Assembly: GCF_001431205.1 (NCBI RefSeq)
Contig: NZ_LGPC01000011.1
Coordinates: 186,001-250,000 of the forward strand
Length of the DNA: 64,000 nt
Origin: Staphylococcus sp. NAM3COL9
GTDB taxonomy: Bacteria > Bacillota > Bacilli > Staphylococcales > Staphylococcaceae
Reading direction: 5' to 3'
This document shows, piece after piece, positions 56,723 to 64,000 of the stretch (positions are counted from its first letter, which is position 1; each line of letters starts with the position of its first letter). The notes beneath the pieces are model-generated. The model searched no databases and was not told the origin of the DNA. It was given only the letters and a program-made list of their open reading frames with translations. The position numbers and the translations under genes were made by a program.

Positions 56723-56752
56723 TTGTTAAATAGAAGCAAAATAATGTATAAT
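56723..56752 (+). promoter_or_regulatory. Promoter of tkt
   Basis: TTGTTA (56723-56728) and a perfect TATAAT (56747-56752) are 18 bp apart, about 40 bases before the tkt start. Confidence 0.75.
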
Positions 56753-56790
56753 GATAATGAATCTTGCTAGAAGAAAGGAAGTCATTTTAG

Positions 56791-58779
56791 ATGAATATAG
56801 AAAAAGATCAATTAGCGATAGATACGATTAGAGCGTTAAGTATCGATGCTATTGAAAAAGCAAACTCAGGTCACCCTGGATTACCAATGGGCGCTGCTCC
56901 TATGGCCTATACTTTATGGACGCGTCATTTAAACTTTAACCCCCAATCAAAAGATTTCTTTGATAGAGATCGCTTTGTATTATCTGCGGGTCATGGGTCT
57001 GCGTTATTATACAGTTTATTACATGTTTCAGGTAGTTTAGAATTAGAAGAACTTAAACAATTTAGACAATGGGATTCTAAAACGCCTGGTCATCCTGAAT
57101 TTAGACATACGGATGGAATTGAAGTAACTACGGGTCCACTTGGACAAGGTTTCGCTATGTCGGTTGGTATGGCAATGGCAGAAAAACACTTAGCTGGTAA
57201 ATTTAATAAAGATGATGCACAAGTTGTAGATCATTATACTTATGTACTTGCTTCTGATGGTGACTTAATGGAAGGTGTTTCACACGAAGCTGCTTCATTA
57301 GCAGGTCATAGTCAATTAGATAAACTTATTGTTTTATATGATTCTAATGATATTTCTTTAGATGGTGATTTAAATAAAGCATTTTCTGAAGACGTTAAAG
57401 GTCGTTTCGAAGCATACGGTTGGAAACATATTTTAGTTGAAGACGGTAATGATATTGAAGCAATTGATAAAGCAATTGAAAAAGCGAAATCAAATGATGT
57501 ACCTACAATAATCGAAGTTAAAACAATTATTGGTTATGGTGCACCAAATAAACAAGCTTCTCATGGCGTGCATGGTGCGCCATTAGGTGAAGACGAAAGA
57601 AAATTAGCTTTTGAAAATTATGGACTAGATCCTGAAAAACGTTTCAATGTGCCTGAAGAAGTATATGAAATTTTCCAACAAAGTATGCTAAAACGTGCTA
57701 ATGAAAAAGAAGAAGCATGGAATAAACTTGTTGAAGAATATAGTAGTAAGTACTCAGATTTAGCTGAAGAATTCAAACTAGCTATTAGTGGTAAATTACC
57801 AGTAAATTATAAAGATGAGTTACCACACTTCGAAGCTGGCCATAGCGGTGCTTCACGTGCGGATTCAGGAGAAGTAATACAAGCATTAAGTAAAAAAGTA
57901 CCTTCATTCTTTGGTGGGTCAGCTGACTTAGCTGGTTCTAATAAATCAAATGTAAAAGATGCGGCTGATTTTAACAAAGATACACCAGAAGGCAAAAATA
58001 TTTGGTTTGGTGTGCGTGAATTCGCAATGGGAGCTGCAGTAAATGGTATGGCTGCACATGGTGGATTACATCCATACGGTGCAACATTCTTCGTATTCAG
58101 TGATTACTTAAAACCAGCACTTCGTTTATCATCAATCATGGGCTTAAATTCAACATTCATCTTTACGCATGATTCAATTGCTGTTGGTGAAGATGGTCCA
58201 ACACATGAACCAATCGAACAATTAGCTGGTTTACGTGCGATTCCTAATATGAATGTGATTCGACCTGCAGAAGGTAACGAAACACGTGTGGCTTGGGAAG
58301 TAGCACTAGAATCAGAAAGTACACCAACATCATTAGTATTAACGCGTCAAAACCTTACAACAATGGACTTACCAAAAGAAACTGTTGAAGTGGGCGTACG
58401 TAAAGGTGCTTATGTAGTGTTTGAATCTGACAAAGAAGCAGAATTCTTATTATTAGCAACAGGATCTGAAGTTAACCTTGCTGTAGATGCAGCAAAAGAT
58501 TTAGAAGCACAAGGTAAAGGCGTTCGTGTTGTATCAATGCCTAACTGGAATGCATTCGATCAACAATCTGCTGAGTATAAAGAATCAGTATTACCATCAT
58601 CAATTACAAAACGTGTAGCTATTGAAATGGCTTCACCACTTGGTTGGCATAAATATGTCGGCACACAAGGCAAAGTCATCGCTATTGATGGATTTGGTGC
58701 AAGTGCGCCTGGCGATTTAGTGATTGAAAAATATGGTTTCACTAAAGAAAACGTATTGAATCAAATACAAACATTCTAA
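56791..58779 (+). CDS. tkt: Transketolase
   Basis: Transketolase moves two-carbon units between sugar phosphates in the pentose phosphate pathway. The 662-aa protein has the thiamine-diphosphate site [19 protein letters not shown] (about 152-170), the N-terminal [12 protein letters not shown] with the catalytic His, the PYR domain with REFAMGAA and [15 protein letters not shown], and a C-terminal domain with KEFGASA-like [18 protein letters not shown] precedes the ATG. It has its own promoter and terminator. Confidence 0.97.
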   Translation: MNIEKDQLAIDTIRALSIDAIEKANSGHPGLPMGAAPMAYTLWTRHLNFNPQSKDFFDRDRFVLSAGHGSALLYSLLHVSGSLELEELKQFRQWDSKTPGHPEFRHTDGIEVTTGPLGQGFAMSVGMAMAEKHLAGKFNKDDAQVVDHYTYVLASDGDLMEGVSHEAASLAGHSQLDKLIVLYDSNDISLDGDLNKAFSEDVKGRFEAYGWKHILVEDGNDIEAIDKAIEKAKSNDVPTIIEVKTIIGYGAPNKQASHGVHGAPLGEDERKLAFENYGLDPEKRFNVPEEVYEIFQQSMLKRANEKEEAWNKLVEEYSSKYSDLAEEFKLAISGKLPVNYKDELPHFEAGHSGASRADSGEVIQALSKKVPSFFGGSADLAGSNKSNVKDAADFNKDTPEGKNIWFGVREFAMGAAVNGMAAHGGLHPYGATFFVFSDYLKPALRLSSIMGLNSTFIFTHDSIAVGEDGPTHEPIEQLAGLRAIPNMNVIRPAEGNETRVAWEVALESESTPTSLVLTRQNLTTMDLPKETVEVGVRKGAYVVFESDKEAEFLLLATGSEVNLAVDAAKDLEAQGKGVRVVSMPNWNAFDQQSAEYKESVLPSSITKRVAIEMASPLGWHKYVGTQGKVIAIDGFGASAPGDLVIEKYGFTKENVLNQIQTF

Positions 58780-58804
58780 TTAATATAATTAATTATTTAA
58801 ATTG

Positions 58805-58840
58805 TTGGTATGAGAGCGAAAGTTCTCATACCAATTTTTA
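58805..58840 (+). terminator. Terminator of tkt
   Basis: TTGGTATGAGA pairs exactly with TCTCATACCAA; five Ts follow. Confidence 0.9.
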
Positions 58841-58988
58841 TTATTAGATATAAAGGATAGCTTATATTTACAAAATGATTTTGTAATTGATATAATACAT
58901 AAGGTTGAAAAATATATTAATTGAGTTGCTCTTGAAAAGGAGTACCAATTTTAGTAAAATTCATTAGGATAGGAAAGTGGGTGAAACA

Positions 58989-59228
58989 ATGGCAACTTGG
59001 TTAGCAATTTTATTAATCGTGTTAGCACTAATTCTAGGACTAGTCGGTGGATTTTTCCTTGCAAGAAAATATATGATGGATTATCTTAAAAAGAACCCAC
59101 CAATTAACGAAGAGATGCTACGTATGATGATGATGCAAATGGGTCAAAAACCATCTCAAAAGAAAATAAATCAAATGATGACGATGATGAACAAAAATCA
59201 ACAGGATCAAATGAAAAAAACAAAATAA
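58989..59228 (+). CDS. YneF family membrane protein
   Basis: This 79-aa protein of the UPF0154/YneF family has one N-terminal helix (residues 3-23) and a basic, Met-rich cytoplasmic tail with [20 protein letters not shown], the family signature. I start at the ATG at 58989 (MATWLAIL), the usual N-terminus; an earlier GTG at 58977 is in the ribosome-site region. Recently studied YneF-type small proteins are membrane-located, but the role is not settled. Position after tkt is conserved. Confidence 0.9.
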   Translation: MATWLAILLIVLALILGLVGGFFLARKYMMDYLKKNPPINEEMLRMMMMQMGQKPSQKKINQMMTMMNKNQQDQMKKTK

Positions 59229-59429
59229 TGTTCTATACGGGGTTCGAGCCAATAAGTGAATTGGTTTGGACCTTTATTTAGTAACGATAAGATGAAACCA
59301 ATTAAAACCCTAGATATATAAAATATTTTTCAAAATCAATGATCGTTTTATCGAGGGATTTGTGCCTCATACTCTAGAGTATTCAATAATTAAAATGTGA
59401 GTTTAATATTTCAAATATTCAGAAAATAT
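59229..59429 (+). other. Intergenic, possible weak hairpin
   Basis: At 59241-59276 GGTTCGAGCCAAT can pair with ATTGGTTTGGACC, an interrupted stem followed by TTTATTTAG, which may end the yneF transcript. Nothing else is recognised before the next promoter. Confidence 0.45.
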
Positions 59430-59457
59430 TTGATTGTGACATTATTTTTGTTATAAT
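59430..59457 (+). promoter_or_regulatory. Promoter of the 61-aa protein gene
   Basis: TTGATT (59430-59435) and a perfect TATAAT (59452-59457) are 16 bp apart. Confidence 0.75.
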
Positions 59458-59485
59458 TGTGTATATATAAGGGAGGTATCGATAA

Positions 59486-59671
59486 GTGAAGGATGCTTAT
59501 GACATGGAAGACAGAGAAGTATTAGATCGACTAGCTAATATGCACATTAACTTTCCGAACGATGAAGCTTTTAAGAAATATCATAATGCAATGCAAATTC
59601 ATGATATGAATTATCTTAGATATACATTAAATGATGCATTATCAGCATGTGTTAATTCGCATGTGCAATAG
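59486..59671 (+). CDS. Small conserved protein of unknown function
   Basis: This 61-aa soluble, helical protein reads KDAYDMEDREVLDRLANMHI and ends with a second helix around NYLRYTLNDALSACVN. The start is GTG with a strong GGGAGG site and a good promoter upstream, and a terminator follows, so it is a single-gene unit. I do not recognise the family. Confidence 0.75.
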   Translation: MKDAYDMEDREVLDRLANMHINFPNDEAFKKYHNAMQIHDMNYLRYTLNDALSACVNSHVQ

Positions 59672-59712
59672 AGAAAAAATGGTAGAATAAGCCTTTATCA
59701 AGGTTCATTCAC

Positions 59713-59749
59713 ATTGTCGACAAAGTCTTAATGGCTTTGTTGGCATTTT
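59713..59749 (+). terminator. Terminator of the 61-aa protein gene
   Basis: GACAAAG pairs with CTTTGTT, extended by weaker pairs, and six Ts follow. It is the third member of the CAACAAAG...TTGTTGG type hairpins. Confidence 0.7.
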
Positions 59750-60074
59750 TTATGGTGTATATTGTAGATTTTTAGTCTCACAAAGCTTTAGTCATAGCAC
59801 TTCACTTTTCCCAAATAATAAAAAGAGACAATAGTAGTAATTTATATTATTCGCATAGTTGTTAAGCATATTTAGTATAAGAAATTTATTATTTATAGAA
59901 GTAAAAGTTATTGATAGTTTTTATTTACTTTATTTGAAAATGCTAAAATGTACTATGTAATGTTAGAATGATAAAATAGTTGAAAACGAATTAAAAATAC
60001 TGATTAATATTTTGTTAAGTGATATAATATCGAAAGTAAATATCATCTTATAGAAATTTAAAGAAGGTGTAAGT
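59750..60074. other. Intergenic stretch with no recognised gene
   Basis: About 320 very AT-rich bases. A TATAAT at 60026-60031 may be the -10 of the next gene, but a convincing -35 is missing. Confidence 0.45.
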
Positions 60075-60542
60075 GTGTTATATTTAGTAATTTCTATAAT
60101 TTTCGCTTTTATAATGGGACTAGGTGCTATCTTTATACGAATGAAAGCGCAAAATTTTCCAGTTAATGAAAAGAAAATTATATTACCACCATTTTTTATG
60201 GCAACAGGTGCTTTAATGTATGTTGTTCCATATTTTAGATTAACTGGTCTTGAAATTGTAGAATGTATCATTTTAGGTATAGCGTTTTCTACAATTTTAA
60301 TATGGACATCTAAATTTGAAACTCAGGGCAGTGAAATATATATGAGACGCTCTAAAGCTTTTCCTATCATTCTTATTTCATTACTGTTAATACGTACATT
60401 GCTTAAAATATTTATTAGCAATAAGATAGACCCAGGAGAAATTGGTGGCATGTTTTTCTTGCTTGGTTTTTCTATGATTGTTCCTTGGCGTTTAGCAATG
60501 TTATATAAATATAAAAAGCTTAAAAGTACATTAATTCAATAG
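60075..60542 (+). CDS. CcdC-like membrane protein (DUF1453)
   Basis: This 155-aa membrane protein has about five hydrophobic helices and resembles CcdC of Bacillus (DUF1453), encoded near cytochrome c maturation genes there but of unproved function. Family features are the N-terminal helix, RMKAQNFPVNEKKIILPPFF and the C-terminal FFLLGFSMIVPWRLAMLYKY. The start is GTG with AGAAGG eight bases upstream. The neighbours here are unrelated to cytochrome maturation. Confidence 0.8.
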   Translation: MLYLVISIIFAFIMGLGAIFIRMKAQNFPVNEKKIILPPFFMATGALMYVVPYFRLTGLEIVECIILGIAFSTILIWTSKFETQGSEIYMRRSKAFPIILISLLLIRTLLKIFISNKIDPGEIGGMFFLLGFSMIVPWRLAMLYKYKKLKSTLIQ

Positions 60543-60547
60543 CTTAG

Positions 60548-60588
60548 AGAGGCTGGGGCATAAATACATGTCTCAGCCTCGATTTTTA
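60548..60588 (+). terminator. Terminator of the CcdC-like gene
   Basis: GAGGCTGGGGCAT pairs with ATGTCTCAGCCTC (two G-T pairs); a T-rich tract follows. Hairpins with GAGGCTGGGACA are common in staphylococcal genomes. Confidence 0.88.
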
Positions 60589-60821
60589 TATTGGTAGTAG
60601 TAGACAGAAGTAAAAATACGTTTATATTAAATTTTAAAACACTTCTTCACTTAAGAAGATAAGTAGTTCTTATACAAGAGCTCAAGCTTTTGGATTCTTT
60701 TTATAGTCATCTTTATCGTTCTAGACTTATGCTACAAATTATTATTAGAAAAAATATTTCTGTTCCCTTCTTATTTTTATTATACTTGTCTTATTAGTAA
60801 AAATATTATAATATACAAATA

Positions 60822-60835
60822 CGAACAAATGTTCT
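60822..60835. promoter_or_regulatory. SOS box of sbcDC
   Basis: CGAACAAATGTTCT is a full match to CGAAC-N4-GTTCT. It lies just after a TATAAT -10 (60807-60812) and 16 bases before the sbcD start, so LexA should repress sbcDC. Confidence 0.88.
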
Positions 60836-60850
60836 GTTAGAGGTGTTAAA

Positions 60851-61981
60851 ATGAAAGTAATACATACGGCCGATTGGCATTTAGGCAGAATTTTAAATGG
60901 TAAGTCACTATTAGATGATCAAGCATATATTTTAAATCGTTTTATAGAGGCGATGGAAAATGAGCAACCAGATGTCATAGTAGTTGCAGGTGATTTATAT
61001 GATACGAGTTATCCAAATAAAGATGCTATTCAATTATTAGAAAGTACAATTGATACTTTGAATTTAGAGATGGGCATTCCGCTCATTATGATAAGCGGTA
61101 ACCACGATAGTAAAGAACGATTGAACTATGGTTCCAGGTGGTTTGAAAAATCAAATTTATATATACGTACAAAACTTGAAGATATGAATGTACCTGTTTC
61201 AATTGGAGATATAGATTTTTATACTTTACCTTTTGCAACGATTAATGAAACACAACACTTTTTAAAAGATAATACGATAGAAACTTATCAACAGGCTTTA
61301 AGTAGATCTATTGAATATATGAGTAATCATATAAATAAAAATAAAACCAATATTCTAATTGGTCATTTAACTGTACAAGGTGGGATTCGTTCAGAATCAG
61401 AGAGACCTTTATCTATAGGTACAGTCGAATCTGTAGAAGCTGACTCGTTTCAACAGTTTGATAGGGTTATGCTGGGCCATTTACATCATCCTTTTAGTAT
61501 AGATTCTGATTTTATAAGCTACAGTGGGTCTATACTTCAATACTCTTTTTCTGAAGTGAATCAACCTAAAGGGTATAGAACGATTGAAATTAATGAAGAT
61601 ACAATTAAAGAGAAGTTTATACCGATAGTACCTTTAAGACAATTAGAAGTTATAGAAGGCGATTACGAAGATGCGATACAAGAAAAATTAAAGGTAAGAG
61701 ATAAAGATAATTATCTACACTTCAAACTAAAACATATGTCTCATGTTAGTGATCCAATGGTACATTTGAAACAAATTTATCCTAATACATTAGCACTTAC
61801 AAACCAAACCTTTGATTTTAGCGCACATATTCATCAAGATAACTATGAAATTCAAAAATTAGATGATGAAACAATTATTGATAATTTCTATAAAAATATT
61901 ACTGATGAAGAACTAACACAAACTCAAAGTAGAACAGTAGCTAAAGTATTAAATGATTTACTCGAAGGAGAATCTGAATAA
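60851..61981 (+). CDS. sbcD: Exonuclease SbcD
   Basis: SbcD is the Mre11-type nuclease subunit that with SbcC cuts DNA hairpins and blocked ends. The 376-aa protein has the phosphoesterase motifs in order: HTADWHLGR (D8, H10), [29 protein letters not shown] and [17 protein letters not shown] precedes the ATG. An SOS box covers the promoter. sbcC starts on the base after the stop codon. Confidence 0.96.
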   Translation: MKVIHTADWHLGRILNGKSLLDDQAYILNRFIEAMENEQPDVIVVAGDLYDTSYPNKDAIQLLESTIDTLNLEMGIPLIMISGNHDSKERLNYGSRWFEKSNLYIRTKLEDMNVPVSIGDIDFYTLPFATINETQHFLKDNTIETYQQALSRSIEYMSNHINKNKTNILIGHLTVQGGIRSESERPLSIGTVESVEADSFQQFDRVMLGHLHHPFSIDSDFISYSGSILQYSFSEVNQPKGYRTIEINEDTIKEKFIPIVPLRQLEVIEGDYEDAIQEKLKVRDKDNYLHFKLKHMSHVSDPMVHLKQIYPNTLALTNQTFDFSAHIHQDNYEIQKLDDETIIDNFYKNITDEELTQTQSRTVAKVLNDLLEGESE

Positions 61982-64000
61982 ATGAGACCCTTAACATTAA
62001 ATTTAAATAATTTCGGACCTTTCTTAAAAGAAATAATAGATTTTAATAACGTAAAAGATAATCAGCTTTTTTTAATCAGTGGTAAAACTGGATCAGGTAA
62101 GACAATGGTTTTTGACGCAATTGTGTACGCACTTTTTGGTGAAGCGTCTACTAAAGATAGAAAAGAAAGTGATTTAAGAAGTCACTTTGCAGATAGTAAG
62201 ACTCCTATGATTGTAGAATTTGAATTTAAGCTAAGAGACCATATTTTTAAAATTGTGCGACAAGGTGCATTTATTAAAGAAGGTAATAAAAATAAAACAT
62301 TAGGCCAGTTAGCCATATATCAATACGAAGACAATGAATATAATCTGAGAGAGAGTAAAATAAATACGGGTAATCAATTTATCAGAGATTTATTAGGCGT
62401 AAACGCTGAGCAATTCAGACAACTTTTTATATTACCTCAAGGAGAATTCAAAAGATTTTTACTATCTAAAAGCTCAGAGAAGCAAGAAATTTTAAGGACA
62501 CTTTTTAATAGTCAGCGTTTTGAAGAAATACAGAAACACTTGAGTAATGACGTAAAAGAAGTTAGAGAACAAATTGAAAAGAGATTCAATATATTAGAAA
62601 ATAATTGGCATGATATTGAAACATTTAACGATGAAACATTAACTGAATATAAAACAATTAATGCTAGACAAACAAATCGAATTATGGAGTTATTGCCTGA
62701 ATTTAAAGAAAAAGCTCGAAAAATACAACAAGAAATTAAGGAAAAAAAGAATAAATATAAAGATGAAGTAACCTTGGCAGAATATAATTTAAATCTTAAT
62801 TTAAAACTTGAAGAAGCATTAACTCAACTCAAAGAGAAACAACAGCAATATGAACAGCTGCTTTTAGATGATGACGAAATCCAAAAGAAAATAAAACTAT
62901 TAAATGAAATTTATGAAGTAAGACCGTTAGCCAATTTGTTAGAGTCTAAAGAAACGCTATCTTTAAAAAAGGGGAAGGCAATAAAAGATATCGAAGAAAA
63001 AGAAGAAGCGATTAATATCCTCAAAAATAAAGCACATGAAAATAAAAAGCAACTCAAAAAATATTTACAGACTTCAGATACATTAGAAGGTTTTAGAAAG
63101 TATGTAGAAAAATGTAAGTTGTTTTATGATAAAGCAACTAAATATCAAGATGCCTACCATCAACGTGAAACAATAAATAACGCTTATAAAACACTTGAAG
63201 AAAAGATGAAAATACAAAAGCAATTACTGGATGATATCGCTGAGAAGTTAAATCATCGTAAGACTGATTATAAAAAAGTCGAATTGCTTAATTCACAAAT
63301 TTTCAATTTAAATAATGAGATTAAAGAATTAAAACAGAATGAACGCAAAAAAAATGAGTTTGAAAGTTTACAGGAAAGAAAAAAACAGAGACTAGCAGAT
63401 ATAGAAGAATTTCATATGCAGCTTCAACAATTAGATGACAAACATTCTAATATAGATAAATCGAATATAGATTTAAACAATAAAAAGGATATTATTGCAA
63501 AAGTTCAGTCAGTATTAAATTCAGGAGATACATGCCCGGTTTGCGGAAATGAAGTACATTCAATTGAGCAACACCTAGACTTTGATGAACTTATGGAAAG
63601 ACATCAAGAGTTAACTGCAATAGAAGAACAACATAGAGACATGAAAGAAAAAAAGATAAAAATCGAAAGTGAATTGAACCATTTAAATGAACAAATAGAA
63701 AAATTTTCTCAAGAGGAACTTAACAATACGAATTACCATGAACTTGAAAAGCGTATTGATCATAAACATGCTGAGAAAGAGAATCTAGAAAAAGAAAATG
63801 AAGAGATTAATCAATTAAAAGAGAAATTACAAAAAAAGGAACAAAGTTATCACACGCTTGAATTAGATATGAAAAACAAGCAACATACTTTAAGAGAAAA
63901 TGATATTACTATAAATGACTTCGAACATAACACTGAATTTGATAATGTTACTAAGTTTATGAAAGTTTATGAAAGTAATTTAGAAAAGATAAAAGAATAT
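61982..64000 (+). CDS. sbcC: Exonuclease SbcC, N-terminal part (runs off the window)
   Basis: SbcC is the Rad50-type ATPase partner of SbcD. The visible 673 codons contain the Walker A GKTGSGKT at 34-41, the Q-loop region LPQGEFKRFLL, long coiled coils from about 185 and the zinc-hook motif CPVCG with Cys518 at the coiled-coil tip. The second coil and the C-terminal ATPase half (signature motif and Walker B) lie beyond base 64000. The start ATG follows the sbcD TAA with no gap; GAAGGAG lies about 10 bases upstream within sbcD. Confidence 0.95.
   Translation, partial: MRPLTLNLNNFGPFLKEIIDFNNVKDNQLFLISGKTGSGKTMVFDAIVYALFGEASTKDRKESDLRSHFADSKTPMIVEFEFKLRDHIFKIVRQGAFIKEGNKNKTLGQLAIYQYEDNEYNLRESKINTGNQFIRDLLGVNAEQFRQLFILPQGEFKRFLLSKSSEKQEILRTLFNSQRFEEIQKHLSNDVKEVREQIEKRFNILENNWHDIETFNDETLTEYKTINARQTNRIMELLPEFKEKARKIQQEIKEKKNKYKDEVTLAEYNLNLNLKLEEALTQLKEKQQQYEQLLLDDDEIQKKIKLLNEIYEVRPLANLLESKETLSLKKGKAIKDIEEKEEAINILKNKAHENKKQLKKYLQTSDTLEGFRKYVEKCKLFYDKATKYQDAYHQRETINNAYKTLEEKMKIQKQLLDDIAEKLNHRKTDYKKVELLNSQIFNLNNEIKELKQNERKKNEFESLQERKKQRLADIEEFHMQLQQLDDKHSNIDKSNIDLNNKKDIIAKVQSVLNSGDTCPVCGNEVHSIEQHLDFDELMERHQELTAIEEQHRDMKEKKIKIESELNHLNEQIEKFSQEELNNTNYHELEKRIDHKHAEKENLEKENEEINQLKEKLQKKEQSYHTLELDMKNKQHTLRENDITINDFEHNTEFDNVTKFMKVYESNLEKIKEY

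Overview
The window looks like a chromosomal segment of a Staphylococcus, most likely a coagulase-negative species. It is AT-rich, and the gene order matches the known staphylococcal backbone: (recA)-rny-ymdB-korAB-miaB-ricA-mutS-mutL-glpP-glpF-glpK-glpD-lysophospholipase-miaA-hfq-bsaA-hflX-glnR-glnA-nuc-lysC/hom-thrC-thrB-lysP-katA-rpmG/rpsN-guaC-lexA/sosA-tkt-sbcD-sbcC. The species cannot be named from this alone. No rRNA, tRNA or CRISPR array was found.

Region by region. 1-11.6 kb: RNase Y, the YmdB phosphodiesterase, the two-subunit 2-oxoacid ferredoxin oxidoreductase, a poly-gamma-glutamate hydrolase-like protein, an Rrf2 regulator with a perfect operator palindrome next to a thioredoxin-reductase-like flavoprotein, then MiaB, RicA and ThiW. 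12-17.4 kb: mutS, mutL and glpP. 17.4-24.4 kb: the glycerol regulon, with a CcpA cre site on the glpF promoter and GlpP-type leader terminators before glpF and glpD. Debris lies on both sides of it: an internally deleted S66 carboxypeptidase gene, and frameshifted MepB-like and VOC genes. 24.5-32.3 kb: lysophospholipase, miaA, hfq, glutathione peroxidase, hflX, a PLP enzyme, glnR and glnA.

32.3-37.7 kb: a roughly 5.4-kb integrated element inserted in the last codons of glnA and flanked by 74-bp direct repeats that differ at 2 positions. It carries a tyrosine integrase, a lipoprotein, a DEDDh exonuclease with an unusual N-terminal domain, a membrane-anchored thermonuclease-Excalibur protein and two broken genes. 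It brings a new terminator for glnA and displaces a perfect 27-bp hairpin. This is the most accessory part of the window and the best place to look for something undescribed.

37.9-47.6 kb: small membrane and regulatory proteins, the chromosomal membrane-anchored nuclease, aspartokinase and the divergent threonine operon. 48-55 kb: lysine permease, catalase with a PerR-like box, and a divergent pair of cysteine-poor ribosomal proteins (L33, S14) with Zur-like boxes, then GMP reductase, a CAP-domain protein and a 26-aa protein gene with its own promoter and terminator. 55-64 kb: lexA/sosA with three SOS boxes, transketolase, small proteins, and sbcDC with its own SOS box; sbcC runs off the end.
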